Positions 10,463 to 37,505 of a stretch of 64,000 nt of DNA are shown here, piece by piece (the first letter of the stretch is position 1; every line of letters begins with the position of its first letter). Made by a program: the position numbers and the translations under genes. The DNA comes from Chondrosia reniformis (taxonomy: Eukaryota; Porifera; Demospongiae; Chondrillida; Chondrillidae): contig OX359192.1 of assembly GCA_947172415.1 (NCBI GenBank), forward strand, positions 994,501-1,058,500, in the 5' to 3' direction. The notes below the pieces were generated by a model that did no database searches, was not told the origin of the DNA, and saw nothing but the letters and a program-made list of their open reading frames with translations.

Positions 10463-13456
10463 CTACATGTCTGTTGCTTGCATTTTTTGGGTAATGAACT
10501 CTTGCACTTGACTGACACTGGGTCTCTGATCAGGGCTGTCATACAGACATTCCAGGATGATTGGTCTAAGAGGATGACCATTCTGGAGTGCTGCTATGTC
10601 CTTCTTGCGCCTCTCAACTTCTGGTTCGTCTTTTATAACCCTGCGTGTTACACTTGGCTTAGCTTGAGTTGCAACTTGCAACATGGTAACTCCCAAGCAG
10701 AAAATGTCACTCTTGCGAGAATACAGCTTATCTTCCTCAAACACTTCAGGAGGCATATACTGGAAATTTCCAGGGGCATCCTCTGTAATGTATGCTTCTG
10801 GGCTAGCTCTAAATTTAGATTGTCCAAAGTCACTAACTTTGAAAATTGTACCCTCTTCATTCACTAGAACATTAGAAGGTGTAAGATCTCGATGTAGGAT
10901 GGGAGTTGGCAGTTCATGGAGATACCTCAGACCACAAGTTATTTGAAAGCAGATATCCAGTTGTTTTAAAGTAGAAAGATTATCTTTGTTTGATTTCAGG
11001 TAACTTCCTAAATCTTCTGACATCAACTCCATAACAAGCAGTACCTTTTCATCATTATCATTTATCTCCTCAAAGAATTCCACAATATTTGGATGCTTAG
11101 CTAATTTGAGCATTTCTGCTTCTTTTTGAAAGGCATGGATAGTTTTATCAACACTATCAGGGTCATAACTTTTGCGATTAAATCTTGAAACACTAATTTT
11201 CTTGATAGCTACCGGCTTTTCTCTGAGTGTTCCTCTACTGACAGTACCAAAAGATCCTGAACCAATTTCTTCTTTAATAATTGGGAATCTGGCTTCCTAA
11301 ACCAACATTAAGGATAGGAATAAAATAACATGCATACACTGTAATTGATAATATTTAAAAGTCTTGTGTAAATGATAGGCATATGCATGGATAGGGATAT
11401 ATGGAGAGTATAGCATTGGGAACTGTAATATCAGAGTTTACTAGCCAAATCAATGATATGTACAAAGCTGATCATAAGGTGTGGCCTGCATGCTACTAAA
11501 TTGAAAGTAAACAGTAATAAACTATACCTTAATTTTATCTTGAATATCTTTTAAATTAACTTGTTCTTTATGAAGCTTATCCAACAGTTCGTACACAAAA
11601 GTTATAGAAGGTCTTACATTTGGATCATTTTCTATGCAATCTACAATAATTGGCTTCAGTACAATATCATCAGAAAGTCTTGCTAAATCATTTTTATGTA
11701 TTTCCCTCACTTGTTGACCACTATGATGCATAACATCACGGCTACCAGTTGGTTTGCGACCAGTGGCTACTTCTGACATAATCACTCCTAACGAAAACAC
11801 ATCACTGTTATCATGCAAGAATATTTCCCTTTTGTCTCTCAGATGCAGTAAGATTTCTGGGGCACTGTACAATTCATCACAAGGAATAGTGTTTCTCAGG
11901 TATATTGCTTGCCCAAAGTCGCTTATTTTAAAGGTTTTACCTCCGCTGCCAACCAACACATTACCAGGTGTAAGTCTGCCATGTATAATTTTTGGAACCA
12001 GTGTATTGAGGTACTTTAAACCTGACGCTATTTGGAAGACTATGCCAACTCGTCTGACTGGAGGAAGGCCTCTATTAACAAGGAGGTAGTCCCATAAATT
12101 CTGATTCAACAATTCTGCAGCAACCTGAATAATATCTGCATAAATACTTTCTTGAAATGCCCCAAAGATCAGAACAATGTTAGCATGCTTAGCTGCTTGT
12201 AACCTCTCAACACTGGCATCTATGTTTCTAATATCCTTTAGCACATATTTAGGTAACCTTTTAATAGCAACAGATCTCAAACGATACTTTCCATCATACA
12301 CAATCCCTGTTGGCCCACAGCCAATAAAACATGAACTTTGAGGAATGCCAGCAGCAAAACATGAACTTTGAGGAATGACAGCAGCAAATAGGTACAACAT
12401 TCTAGGAATTGAGATTAAAAAAAACTCAATTAAAATTGCTAAAATGGAGGCCTTGATCATTGAATATGAAACATCATAAAAATTCTTTGGTACGGAAACT
12501 ATAAAACACACTAAAATTAGCCACAATAGTTCAATTATAATAAAGCGGCAAGACCAAGTGCCTGAAAACCTAACTGCCATATTGAAAATCCTATTCAGCA
12601 AATCTCTATCAGATGATAACAACTCCTTACACCATGATGGAATAAACCACATATATACTGCTTTAGTTCCTTGTATAACCTCATCAAATAGAAATGTAAA
12701 TGCTATGACTCTTAAATACCAGTCCATAAAAGGTGGTGCAGTATCACCGTATGGTCTAGTGAATGCTGTCTGGAGACCAAAGGCCATCACTATGATGTAT
12801 AAGATGTTGACACGCGATGCCATCAAAAGAACAGATCCAATCTTGGACAAAACCATCCATAACATCTCTTTTAAACATATGGCTTTGTAGAAGACTATGA
12901 ATCCTTCAATAAGGTGTTTGGGACCATGTTCACCCAAAATATTGCACAAATACTCGCAAATAATTGCTAGAAAGGAGAGTGATGGAATACCTGAACTTTC
13001 TTCAAAATGACACCAAAATGTCTCACAATAGTCTTTTGTTTTGGAATACTGAAATGTAAAATAATCTAGAACTGAAATAAGTGTTAGGCAAAAAAATATT
13101 TTGAGTGTCCATTGTCTGGACAGCATGGACAGAGCCTCCTTTGTTAGCATAAACTTTGATACTATGTAAACACAAAGCAGTATTGATACGACTACTATCT
13201 CTGAAAAAGGATAGTATTCACGTAAGTATATATTAACTATTGCATTATTAAAACTGCTGGTGAGGTACATTTTCATGAGGTATATCGTGTAGGAGGAGTA
13301 GATAGCAAAAGCAAGCAACACTATGAAGGCTCCATAGAAAAGCGAGATGAGTGTTAGCAGCACCTCCATAATGACATGAAAGATCAAAATTGCAAATTTT
13401 GCCATCATTGGTATTGCCAATTGCAACCACGACAATGAAATCCTCATTTGATGCAT
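10463..13456 (-). CDS. Multi-pass membrane protein with pseudokinase and kinase domains in tandem
   Basis: Two coding exons: 11528-13456 (the open exon reaches an acceptor near 13535) and 10463-11296. The exon-1 end AAG/GTATAG and the acceptor TTTAG/GAAGCC join in phase 0 to give QDKIK-EARFPIIKEEIG, about 920 aa in all. The start chosen is MHQMRISLSW at 13456; an upstream noncoding exon probably ends at the donor near 13599. Residues ~1-370 hold about eight hydrophobic segments. Kinase 1 (~residues 385-640) has GCGPTG, SVAIKRL, SDFGQA and SAPEILL, but the catalytic loop reads IIHGRLTPGNVL, so the HRD aspartate is lost: a predicted pseudokinase. Kinase 2 has GSGSFGTV, PVAIKKI, HRDLTPSNVLV, SDFGQS and MPPEV, all intact. 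The style is TKL-like (HRDLTxxN). The order pseudokinase then kinase recalls JAKs, but the catalytic loop and membrane part do not. A 30-bp tandem duplication gives PQSSCFAAGIPQSSCF just before kinase 1. The membrane portion is not one I recognise; substrate and ligand are unknown. Confidence 0.8.
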
Positions 13457-13535
13457 GCGGCTACGAGGGCTGAAGTGAAGGGCCGTTTGGCTTTCGTTAA
13501 CCTTATCTTGGGACGAAACTGAATTTTTACCTATA

Positions 13536-13735
13536 ATACAAAATAATCGAATGTACGTATACAAATCATAGTCAAATATAAGGAGCTATTACACTTTACC
13601 TCGAAAACGAAGGATTTTCTTTAAAGCACGTGCACGCAGAGGAAGTTACACGCACAGTAGAACAAAGCGATTCCGGTGAGGAATATTTAAATAGCGGAAA
13701 CCATTTAATTAGAAATGTCCATATCGTGGTCTCGC
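13536..13735 (-). promoter_or_regulatory. Probable 5' noncoding exon and promoter of the membrane-kinase gene
   Basis: On the minus strand a donor (TTTTCGAG/GTAAAGTG, near 13599) is followed by an acceptor near 13535 (TATTATAG/GTAAAAATTC), suggesting a short 5' UTR exon around 13600-13640 with no ATG. Part of this segment (about 13617-13735) reappears in the truncated copy at 14.6-14.74 kb, which supports its belonging to the duplicated gene. Confidence 0.45.
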
Positions 13736-13759
13736 TTAGTCCTTACTATTTTCGTCGCA

Positions 13760-13817
13760 GTAATGCATTGCATGAATTGCTTGCAATTGCTTATATATAT
13801 ATATATATTAACTTGCA

Positions 13818-13872
<55 letters not shown>

Positions 13873-14060
13873 ACAGAGTGCACGTGATATAAAAATCAAA
13901 TCACCACACATTTAATTACTAACAGGTGTTACACATAAAGTTTGAAAGTCTGTATTATAGTACAATCACCAAATATTGGGCAAGATGTAGACTTGTTCAG
14001 CTGACGAGCTATGGAATATTACAAGGCGAGGTCTACAGTGGAAAGTAGCAGAATATTACA
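13760..14060. repeat. Duplicated segment, partner at 19540-19800, including a (TA)n tract
   Basis: The flank from TGCATTGCATGAATTGCTT through GTTTGAAAGTCTGTATTATA to GGTCTACAGTGGAAAGTAGC recurs at 19540-19800 with few differences. The copy here contains a long (TA)n microsatellite (about 13793-13868) that the other copy lacks. Neither copy has coding potential. Confidence 0.85.
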
Positions 14061-14227
14061 TGTATTACACACATATATATACTACGTGGGGTCCCAGGAC
14101 ATATTACACGTGGGGTCCCGGGTATAGAAGACAAGAAGACAAGAAGGATCCGGACATGTGACAGGCAGAGTTGTATAGGAAACTACAATCAGAGTGTAAA
14201 TAATATTGTGCACGCAGTATATATGAA

Positions 14228-14310
14228 AAATCTTATATACTATTTTCCTACATGCTATGCCTACTCTGTAAAAAAACTAAACCTGCAGAGAGCTTTGGAT
14301 GAAGATAAAA
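14228..14310 (-). repeat. Dispersed repeat family 1, short copy
   Basis: It contains TATTTTCCTACATGCTATGC, TCTGTAAAAAAACTAAACCT and AGAGAGCTTTGGATGA, a shortened version of the repeat at 4867-5045. It ends where the truncated kinase-gene copy begins. Confidence 0.65.
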
Positions 14311-14319
14311 TGTGTCAAC

Positions 14320-14740
14320 ATAAGTGATATGTACAAAGCTGATCATATAAGGTGTGGGGCCTGCATGCTACTAAATTGAAAGTAAACAGTTATAAACTAT
14401 ACCTTAATTTTATCTTTTATCTTGAATATCTTTTGAACTAACTTGTCCTTTATGAAGCTAATACAACAGTTCGTACACAAAATATGGAAGATCTTGAATT
14501 TGGATCATTTTCTATGCAATCTGCAATAATTGGCTTCAATGCAATATCATCAGAAAGTCTTGCTAAGTCATTTCTACATATCTCCCTCACTCTTGACCAC
14601 TATAATGCATACTTTCTTTAAAAGCATGCAGAGGAAGTTACACACCTTTAAAATTTATAATGATTTCGGTCAAGGATAATTTTAATACGGAAATAGCGGA
14701 AACCATTTAGAACTGTCCATCTCGGATCATGATCTCACTC
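14320..14740 (-). pseudogene. Truncated, internally deleted copy of the membrane-kinase gene
   Basis: 14320-14610 matches 11440-11740 of the neighbouring kinase gene (intron donor region plus the 3' end of its large exon). From about 14615 the match jumps to 13617-13735, the 5' noncoding region. About 1.9 kb, covering the membrane part and most of kinase 1, is missing. The remaining codons carry frame-breaking differences, for example in the part matching the C-terminal end of kinase 1. This is a relic of a tandem duplication followed by internal deletion. Confidence 0.8.
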
Positions 14741-17110
14741 CTAGGTGCCTATATATTCGTATATACAGTACTACACAGTGCAAGTTACAAAATGTTCTCA
14801 CTATAGGATAACCACAATCAAGTCAGCTTAAAATTAAATATTACAAATTATAGTTACTGCACTGCATTGATGGATAACATAAAATGCACTCTTTTACCAG
14901 CAAACCTGACATTGGGACATTGAGATCATCACATACAAAACAGGTCTGATGGCCAATTGGCCAATAAATGGTGTGGTTCAATGGCAATTACTTTGTTTCT
15001 ATTATGAAAAGTTCTTATTGAACTGTGGCTATTGTAACAATATCATTCCCTGTCATAGGACAGTTACTGAGTTGCTTTGCACTAGACCTGCCATTGTTCT
15101 TTGTTATTCAACATAACTGTTCATAACAATAATCTGGACTAGAACATTCTAACAAAGTAATAGTCAATCACAAATATTCTGAAATGAATACAAACTGACA
15201 TGCCCTACTTTAAACTAAAAGGTATCAGGCTCCAGGGCTTTATTTTAAACTAAAATTGGAAGGAACAAGGATCACTGTGAAACCCAAGCAGCTAACTACA
15301 CTTCAACAGGAACAGCCAGATATACCTGGCTCCAGGGTATAGAGACACTTTAAACTAATTGCTGACCTATTAAATGGCTTGTACATGGCCAAGGAGCTCT
15401 CCAGCTGAATGCCACATTTCTGGTTTGGCTGGAGAACATTAGCTGAGAGCTATGGACTTAAGCCAAACTGTATGAAAAATAAGTTTGGGATTCCTTTGAT
15501 TAACCTAATTATAATATTACCTTCCTTCATCACTTTAAATTTAAAAACTATAGCTAGTATTATGGAAACAAAAAATGAAACTCACAGTATATGAACCTGG
15601 GAATAAACATGCTGAAAATGTACTACCTGGACTGATATAGACAACTATAAGAACAATTCTTATCATTCTAGTCAGACTTGAGGAAAACATGCCTGACATT
15701 TAAGAACAAAAAGTTCATACAACCAACCAAGTACAAATTACCATGGTTACATCTATATAAATAACAAGATTGCCATAGCAACAGCTGCAATCCAATACAG
15801 GCTGCAACTAAACAATTAGGACATTAACCTAACTGGTGTACAATGTCTTAATTCAAACTTTATAAAGTACAAACAAACTCCATTAAGAGCATGAATGATT
15901 CCCATGTAACTATGAAGTTGTCTATTGTACATATTAACTTTATTTATGATTCCTATATAAGTACCAAAACATCACAGAGCTATAGCTGTGCATGTAGTAT
16001 CTCCCATTATCTTGTCCATTTATTTGTCACTTTCTTAGTCAAACTTGTCATCCGAGATAATGTCCAGTGCATTCCGATAAGTCCTATGAGTTCATAAAGG
16101 AGTAACAACACAGTTGTAAATAATAAGACAAGACAAACAAGCACATACAAAGCTGCTAGAATGTACGTACGTACCTGAGAGTAAACAACAAGGGAACCAA
16201 ATACCATTAATTTTAAAGAAAACATTTTAATAAATTTTCCTCATTGATAACAAACAACTTCACTCAACTGCCATTTTCAAGATCTATAGATTTCAATAGT
16301 TTGTACATATAGACTTTGCTAAGATGTACATGTAACAGATATCTTGCCAGATGTCAATATCACACTGAGGTCTGACTAAAAGCTCAAGCAATAATAGTCT
16401 TGCTCAAAGGGATTGTAGTTTCATTGCCAAATAGCAAGACAAATTGATCTATATGATACAGAGAACCCGTTAAACATGTACTACACACCTTCCCTAACTG
16501 AATTACAGTAGCTGGCCATGGGAGTTAATAGTTACCAGGGACTGGTAGACAAGCTAAATCTGGTGGTCCCATTGAACAGATGTAATCCAGGACCTTTACA
16601 GCTGTTATACTCACTGTAAATTCCTTGCAAATTTTCCCTTGATCCAACAATTTTTCACTATCTTTTCCCACCTAAATGGACTAAGCCAATAATTGCACTC
16701 AGTCCTTCTTGTTTCTTAATTGGACATGTTGCTAGGTAACTGATATTAACTTCCATGACAATTCTATAAAGAGATGAATGTACAGCAAATCAATTATAGG
16801 CTGCACAATAAGATGTATACTTGTCTAATAAAAATTTAATGTTATTTTGTATAAACTTAAGTACAAATACATTTTGAACAGTCACAAGTATAAAAAGTAT
16901 TTTACAAGAGGTAAAGATGCGGATTACTACGGATGCTAATCATAACATTATATAACTTAAAAGAAAAAGAAACATATTATAGACTTCATTTAATGTAGCT
17001 ATATAGTTTGTCTGATTCTCTAACAAGATGACTTACCAATGAGTGTAGTTTAGGCTTGTCAACGCCAAAGTTTCTCAAACCATAGGCAATAATTTAGAGC
17101 AACGGCCATT
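14741..17110 (-). other. Noncoding region resembling 57.2-59.2 kb; possible minus-strand transcript
   Basis: No supported coding exon. Parts align by eye with 57.3-59.2 kb: for example TTTGGGATTCCTTTG within a similar context at 15485 and 58730, and GAACATTCTAACAAAG at 15140 and 58160. At the right end the minus strand has ATGGCCGTTGCTC (near 17110) and a donor TTG/GTAAGTC near 17035, so a short first exon of a minus-strand transcript is possible; its frame closes after about 16 codons. I read it as the intron-like body of a duplicated noncoding or fast-evolving gene. Confidence 0.4.
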
Positions 17111-17329
17111 TTGGATTCACAAAATTTTATGCTCACAACAGCATAAAAGATAAGCGATTCTTGTTAAATAGATATCCTTGTGACGTTGTCCTGTGTTGTG
17201 CATGAAACATGCCGATTCATGCGCTTGCAAAAGCAATAGGTTCATTAAGCTACTGATATCTTGTTTATTAATTAAGCACTTCTATTCATGGGGTCACTGT
17301 ACATTTTATGATTTGCTTCGCTGAATGAT

Positions 17330-18402
17330 TTCTAGTCGAAAATCAATAACAATAACAACTTGCTGAATAGGCCGGTCATGTTCTGCATGTTGTCTATTGT
17401 TCTCGAACATGACATCGAAAACAATAACAACTTGCTGAATAGGCCGGGTTATGTTCTGCATGTTGTCTATTGTTCTCGAACATGCATGACATCGAAAACA
17501 ATAAGCAAAATTTTGGTTCCACGATTTTCCGCCAAGTTTACGATGTTTCCCGCCGACAATTTCTAATAAATAGTCGAGAAAATTTTCAGTCTTTGGCCTC
17601 CGGGCTATCAACTCTGGAGGTCTACTTTGGTGTGGATCGATGCGCCAACCGTGGTAGGAGCACGACCATGGTACCATGCGACAAAGGGTCATCGGTGTTC
17701 GTATAGTGGGGTGGTCTCTCTATCTATGGGTTAGTGCCTGGAGATGTATCTCACTATTAATCAACTTTGTTGGTTCTTGCTATACGACCCGTACCTGGAG
17801 GAGCGTGGGTCCAGTGCCACTACGTAGTCGGTCAGGAACCCCTGTTGTAGGCTGCAGCTTCAGGTTGGTTTGATAGGAATTTGCATTTGTATTTGTATCC
17901 AGTATGCATCAATGTAGTATTTCATTGTATATCATGTATTTTCAATTCTTTTCTTATAGTTCATTGAACTGATGGGTCCCTACTCTAAAGCGCCTGGCCG
18001 ATCCCAATGAGCTAAAGTCTGTGTGCAGTGTTCCCAAGCTACGTTGTGTGCACATGATGATTCTCATTGGTGGGAGTTTGTGGTCCGCCAGGGTCGGGCT
18101 TGTTCTGTTCGTAGCGTGGCAGGGCAAGACTAGTAACTGGTCATAGGTCGGTCAGGTACGCCGGATCGCTCCCGTGCAACTTCTCTTACGACGCAAGTAG
18201 TGGAAGTGTCAAACAGAGTTGAGAAACCGGAGGCCTTTTGGGGCACGAAAAGTACTTCTACCTCCTCGTGGTGTGCCCTGGGGTCACCTTTACACCAGTA
18301 AAGTGATGCGAAACGAAGTACTGCAGCACCGTTCCAGTAACACTCAAAGGGAGAGGAAACAGCATGGAGAACTTGTTTAAGAACTACATTGTTTTTGAAC
18401 AT
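17330..18402 (+). ncRNA. Putative plus-strand noncoding transcript, locus copy 1
   Basis: A GC-richer island in AT-rich surroundings. A first exon seems to end near 17868 (CAGCTTCAG/GTTGGT) and an acceptor lies near 17960 (TTCTTATAG/TTCATTGAAC). The same exon end recurs at 60.2 kb: CCCTGTTGTAGGCTGC here, CCCTGTTTTAGGCTGC there, each followed by a donor and TTGCATTTG. Upstream, TTTGGCCTCCGGGC and a GCGACAA/ACCATGG cluster also have counterparts near 59.93-60.0 kb. Two tandem copies (about 70 bp each) of a segment with AACAACTTGCTGAATAGGCC lie at 17350-17490. No long conserved frame is shared between the loci, so a noncoding RNA is favoured; a short coding exon is not excluded. Confidence 0.4.
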
Positions 18403-18715
18403 TTTTTAATTTAACATCATGTACATGTATATTTTAAAATTGTCAAACAAAAATGATCATAGTGCAGTGGTTATATATACAATCCCAATTGTCGACATAA
18501 TGAGATTGGTATAATATGATATACTGTACATTAAAATATTACCCAGTTCATCGCAAATGCATACATGTATGTAAGTCTAAGCATTCAGTATACTCTTGTA
18601 AATTATTGCATAACAAGTATTATAAAAATCCAAAGACCGGCCCATGTCGGCAACGCTACAGGACACAGACGTCTAGACATGCATAAATGTCATTCGTGTT
18701 GTAAGTAAATATAAG
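18403..18715. other. Nothing recognisable
   Basis: AT-rich, no coding potential, no repeat shared with the rest of the window that I can see. Confidence 0.4.
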
Positions 18716-18840
18716 CAATGAAAGTAAAACAAAAAAGGAAAAAAAGGAAAAAAGGAAAGTAGGAGGAAAGTAAAACGAAAGAGGAAAAAAGGAAAAAAGA
18801 AAGAAAGTAAACGAAAAAGAAAAAAAGGAAAAAAGAAACG
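18716..18840. repeat. Purine-rich simple tract
   Basis: About 120 bp of GGAAAAAA/GGAAAG/GAAAGTAAA units on the plus strand (TTTCC on the minus). It lies directly upstream of the Penelope-like fragment. The long Phe/Ser-rich frames on the minus strand are a composition artefact. Confidence 0.9.
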
Positions 18841-18867
18841 TATTCTGCATCAGAGACTAAGAAGAGA

Positions 18868-19240
18868 GGGGTAATCCCTTGCAAGGACTGTATATATAGG
18901 TGAGATGAAGAGGACGCTTAAGGTGAGACTTGGGGAACACAAACAGGCAATGAGGAGAGGTGATATATTACTAACTACTTACTATATATCTATATTATAT
19001 AAATATTATTGTATTTATGTACATATGAAGAGAGGTGATACTAACAATGGCAATGAAACCCATACATCATGAGGTTGACTGGGAAGGTGCCAGAGTTAAG
19101 AGTACTATATACACCTAGTTACTGGCAGAGAAGAATCATGGAAGCCATACAGATTAAGACCAATGGTGGGGTGATGAACTTTGACAGTAGTATGCAGCTA
19201 CCTACAGTGTGCAACCTTGCACTTATTCCACCCTAAACTC
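18868..19240 (+). mobile_element. Penelope-like element fragment (GIY-YIG endonuclease), decayed
   Basis: The plus strand shows, in pieces, the C-terminal landmarks of the Penelope-like GIY-YIG nuclease: PCKDCIYIGE, then KRTLKVRLGEHKQAM, then a histidine/WEGARV-like stretch, then YWQRRIMEAIQIKTNGG and the family's usual ending with MNFDSSMQLPTV. About 60 bp of AT-rich sequence interrupts it, with a short duplication of the surrounding words. No reverse transcriptase part is seen in the window. It is an old, broken 3' fragment. Confidence 0.7.
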
Positions 19241-19539
19241 AGCATGAATCTGTTATTTCTTATTATAACCAACCATCCATTTATCATATTTTGATGGCAT
19301 CTTGATCACCTTCTTTACTATAAATTTTATCTGATATACCTTATATATACTCATTCTATTGTAACTGATGAAGACCGACGTCTTAGAAATCAATCATTTT
19401 TAATTTTGTTTAGAATTAAATTGTTTGACTGCTAAGTGATTGCTCAAGAACTATACAATCTATACATTTAGTATAAGGCTGCATGTTCCATGTCCATGGC
19501 CTCACTAAGCCCCTATATTATAGCTATTTTCATCACAGG

Positions 19540-19800
19540 AATACATTGCATGAATTGCTTACACTTGTTTTGGGTATTACACTTAAAGGAACGTTATTAT
19601 AAACTCAAACAAAATGGTATAAAAATCAAATCACATATTTACTATGAAAATACGTATGGTTACACATAAAGTTTGAAAGTCTGTATTATAGTACAATCAC
19701 CAAATGTTGGGCAAGATGTAGACTTGTTCAGCTGATGAGCTATGGAATATTACAAGGCGAGGTCTACAGTGGAAAGTAGCAGAATATTACACATATTATA
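19540..19800. repeat. Duplicated segment, partner at 13760-14060
   Basis: From TACATTGCATGAATTGCTTA to GGTCTACAGTGGAAAGTAGC it matches the segment right of the membrane-kinase gene, without the (TA)n expansion. It lies in the same orientation, so this part of the window has been copied about 5.8 kb away. Confidence 0.85.
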
Positions 19801-19811
19801 CAGTACTTTTG

Positions 19812-19961
19812 GGTCGGCTGTCCAGACCGGACATTGCAATTGGTAATCGGTTGGCACTCGCAACTACCATTTGAACAAACTTTCCCACTAGAATGATGTC
19901 ACCATGCAGTGATAACCTTTTACCGATTACCGATTGCAATGTCCGGTCTGAACAACCAACC
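19812..19961. mobile_element. MITE-like element with ~38-bp terminal inverted repeats
   Basis: The left arm contains CAGACCGGACATTGCAAT followed by TGGTAATCGG. The right arm ends with CCGATTACCGATTGCAAT then GTCCGGTCTG, the reverse complement with few mismatches; the outer ends GGTCGGCTGT and ACAACCAACC also pair imperfectly. The spacer is about 70 bp with no coding capacity. It lies about 75 bp downstream of the GCN2 stop (20037). No clear target-site duplication is visible, so the superfamily is left open. Confidence 0.75.
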
Positions 19962-20036
19962 AACAAAAAACTGTATATATTACATATATATACACTACTA
20001 TCTTATGATTAACAGGTCACAGAATAAGGTGTTTAC

Positions 20037-36050
<16,014 letters not shown>

Positions 36051-37505
36051 TTCAGCTACTAGTAGAACCTAGCGCATACGGACCTATATACATGGAGAGG
36101 TCAAGTATTCAAGGATCTTATGAAGACCTTTAGCCAATAGCTACTACTCTAGGCACCTAGTGAGAAAAAATAATAGTGTAAAAATAACAACTGGTCAGTA
36201 CAACAACATGTAACACTTGTAAATAAATATTGACAATTTAGAAGGCTAGAAGACCATCTTACCCTACAGCCTAAAGACCCACCGGGAGACATCAAACGAC
36301 GGTTGACATTTCAATGTAGACAACAAATTTATATTTTTCATCATCTTGGAAGAAGACCCCCAGGTTAGAAAATCAGACAATGACTACAGATTTACCAAAA
36401 TGTGTCTCAAAATGTTCAAATATCTAAGATGAACCATCTATAAAAGATGAATCAAATGTGGAACCAAAATTCTGCTGAAACATTACAATATCGAGGCAGA
36501 AAAAATGGCTGATTAAAGTTAACATCTCCAGGTTTAGATAACATCAATTACTATTTTTTTATTCTTAAATATACAATGCTAGACTTTTTCATTTGTGAAA
36601 GTTTTTTTTAAAATATAGTTTAAGCAGACCACCCCAGGACTGTTTATCACCATAAAAGACTTCCACAAACAGCCATGCTCCAATGGGCACAGACATACCT
36701 GAAGTGTTTGAATAATAAGTATGACCTACTGTAAAGGTTTTGTAAGTAAAGTATTTAGGAAATATTATGTCACAGTTAACTCAAACTACAAAAAATGCAA
36801 TTTCATAACAGACACTGTCTCCCCTTCACCTGAATACTTTTATGTTCACTATCGCCTTACCCACTAAAATGGTTATTTACTTTCTATCTGTCATTTAGTT
36901 ATTCACTTTTCTGTATTATTTCATAACTATACTATAGTGATTGTATAGAGGAAACACTCGATGACAGAACTTATTATACTGTATACAAATATATCAATTT
37001 CTCTCGTACATTTTCCAAAAAACGTTTTTTAATGCGAGTACACTTTAAAATATTACAAATATCCCTCCAGATCTACACTCCCATGTACCACTATAGCTTA
37101 CTTCTAATCCGTATTAGATTGTTATTTTTATGACAAGCTTGTCTATACACGCGTACACGGCATGTGTGTATGTGCCATACTTAATAGTAACTTGAGAATC
37201 GGCTTCACTTACTGTAGAGGAGAGGTCAGGAGGGTCTTAAAATCACTTTTACGAGTAGCAGATGTAGTCTTACATTGATCACAAAAACTTGCTTCTAAAG
37301 GGAAAAAAGGCGTCACCATTACCCTATATAGCTACTCTGTAACTTACTGCGTCTTTAGTGCGAATAAGTGCAGAAGCGATAAGTATACATACACTAACCT
37401 CAGACTGTGCTATTTACGAAACCGATTTCTTTACTGCGTATACATGACATGGGACTTACCCTAATTGTCACTAGCGTGTAAAACGCAAACACAGAGTGCA
37501 TTAAA
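36051..37505. promoter_or_regulatory. Head-to-head intergenic region between GCN2 and USE1
   Basis: 1455 bp between the GCN2 start codon (minus) and the USE1 start codon (plus). It probably carries both promoters and any 5' UTR exons. The part near USE1 is less AT-rich. I see no TATA box at a convincing place and no further coding exon. Confidence 0.5.

Noticed and set aside
18130-18402. 90-codon minus-strand frame as a gene
   Set aside because: It has no recognisable domain or splice support and lies antisense within the putative noncoding transcript.
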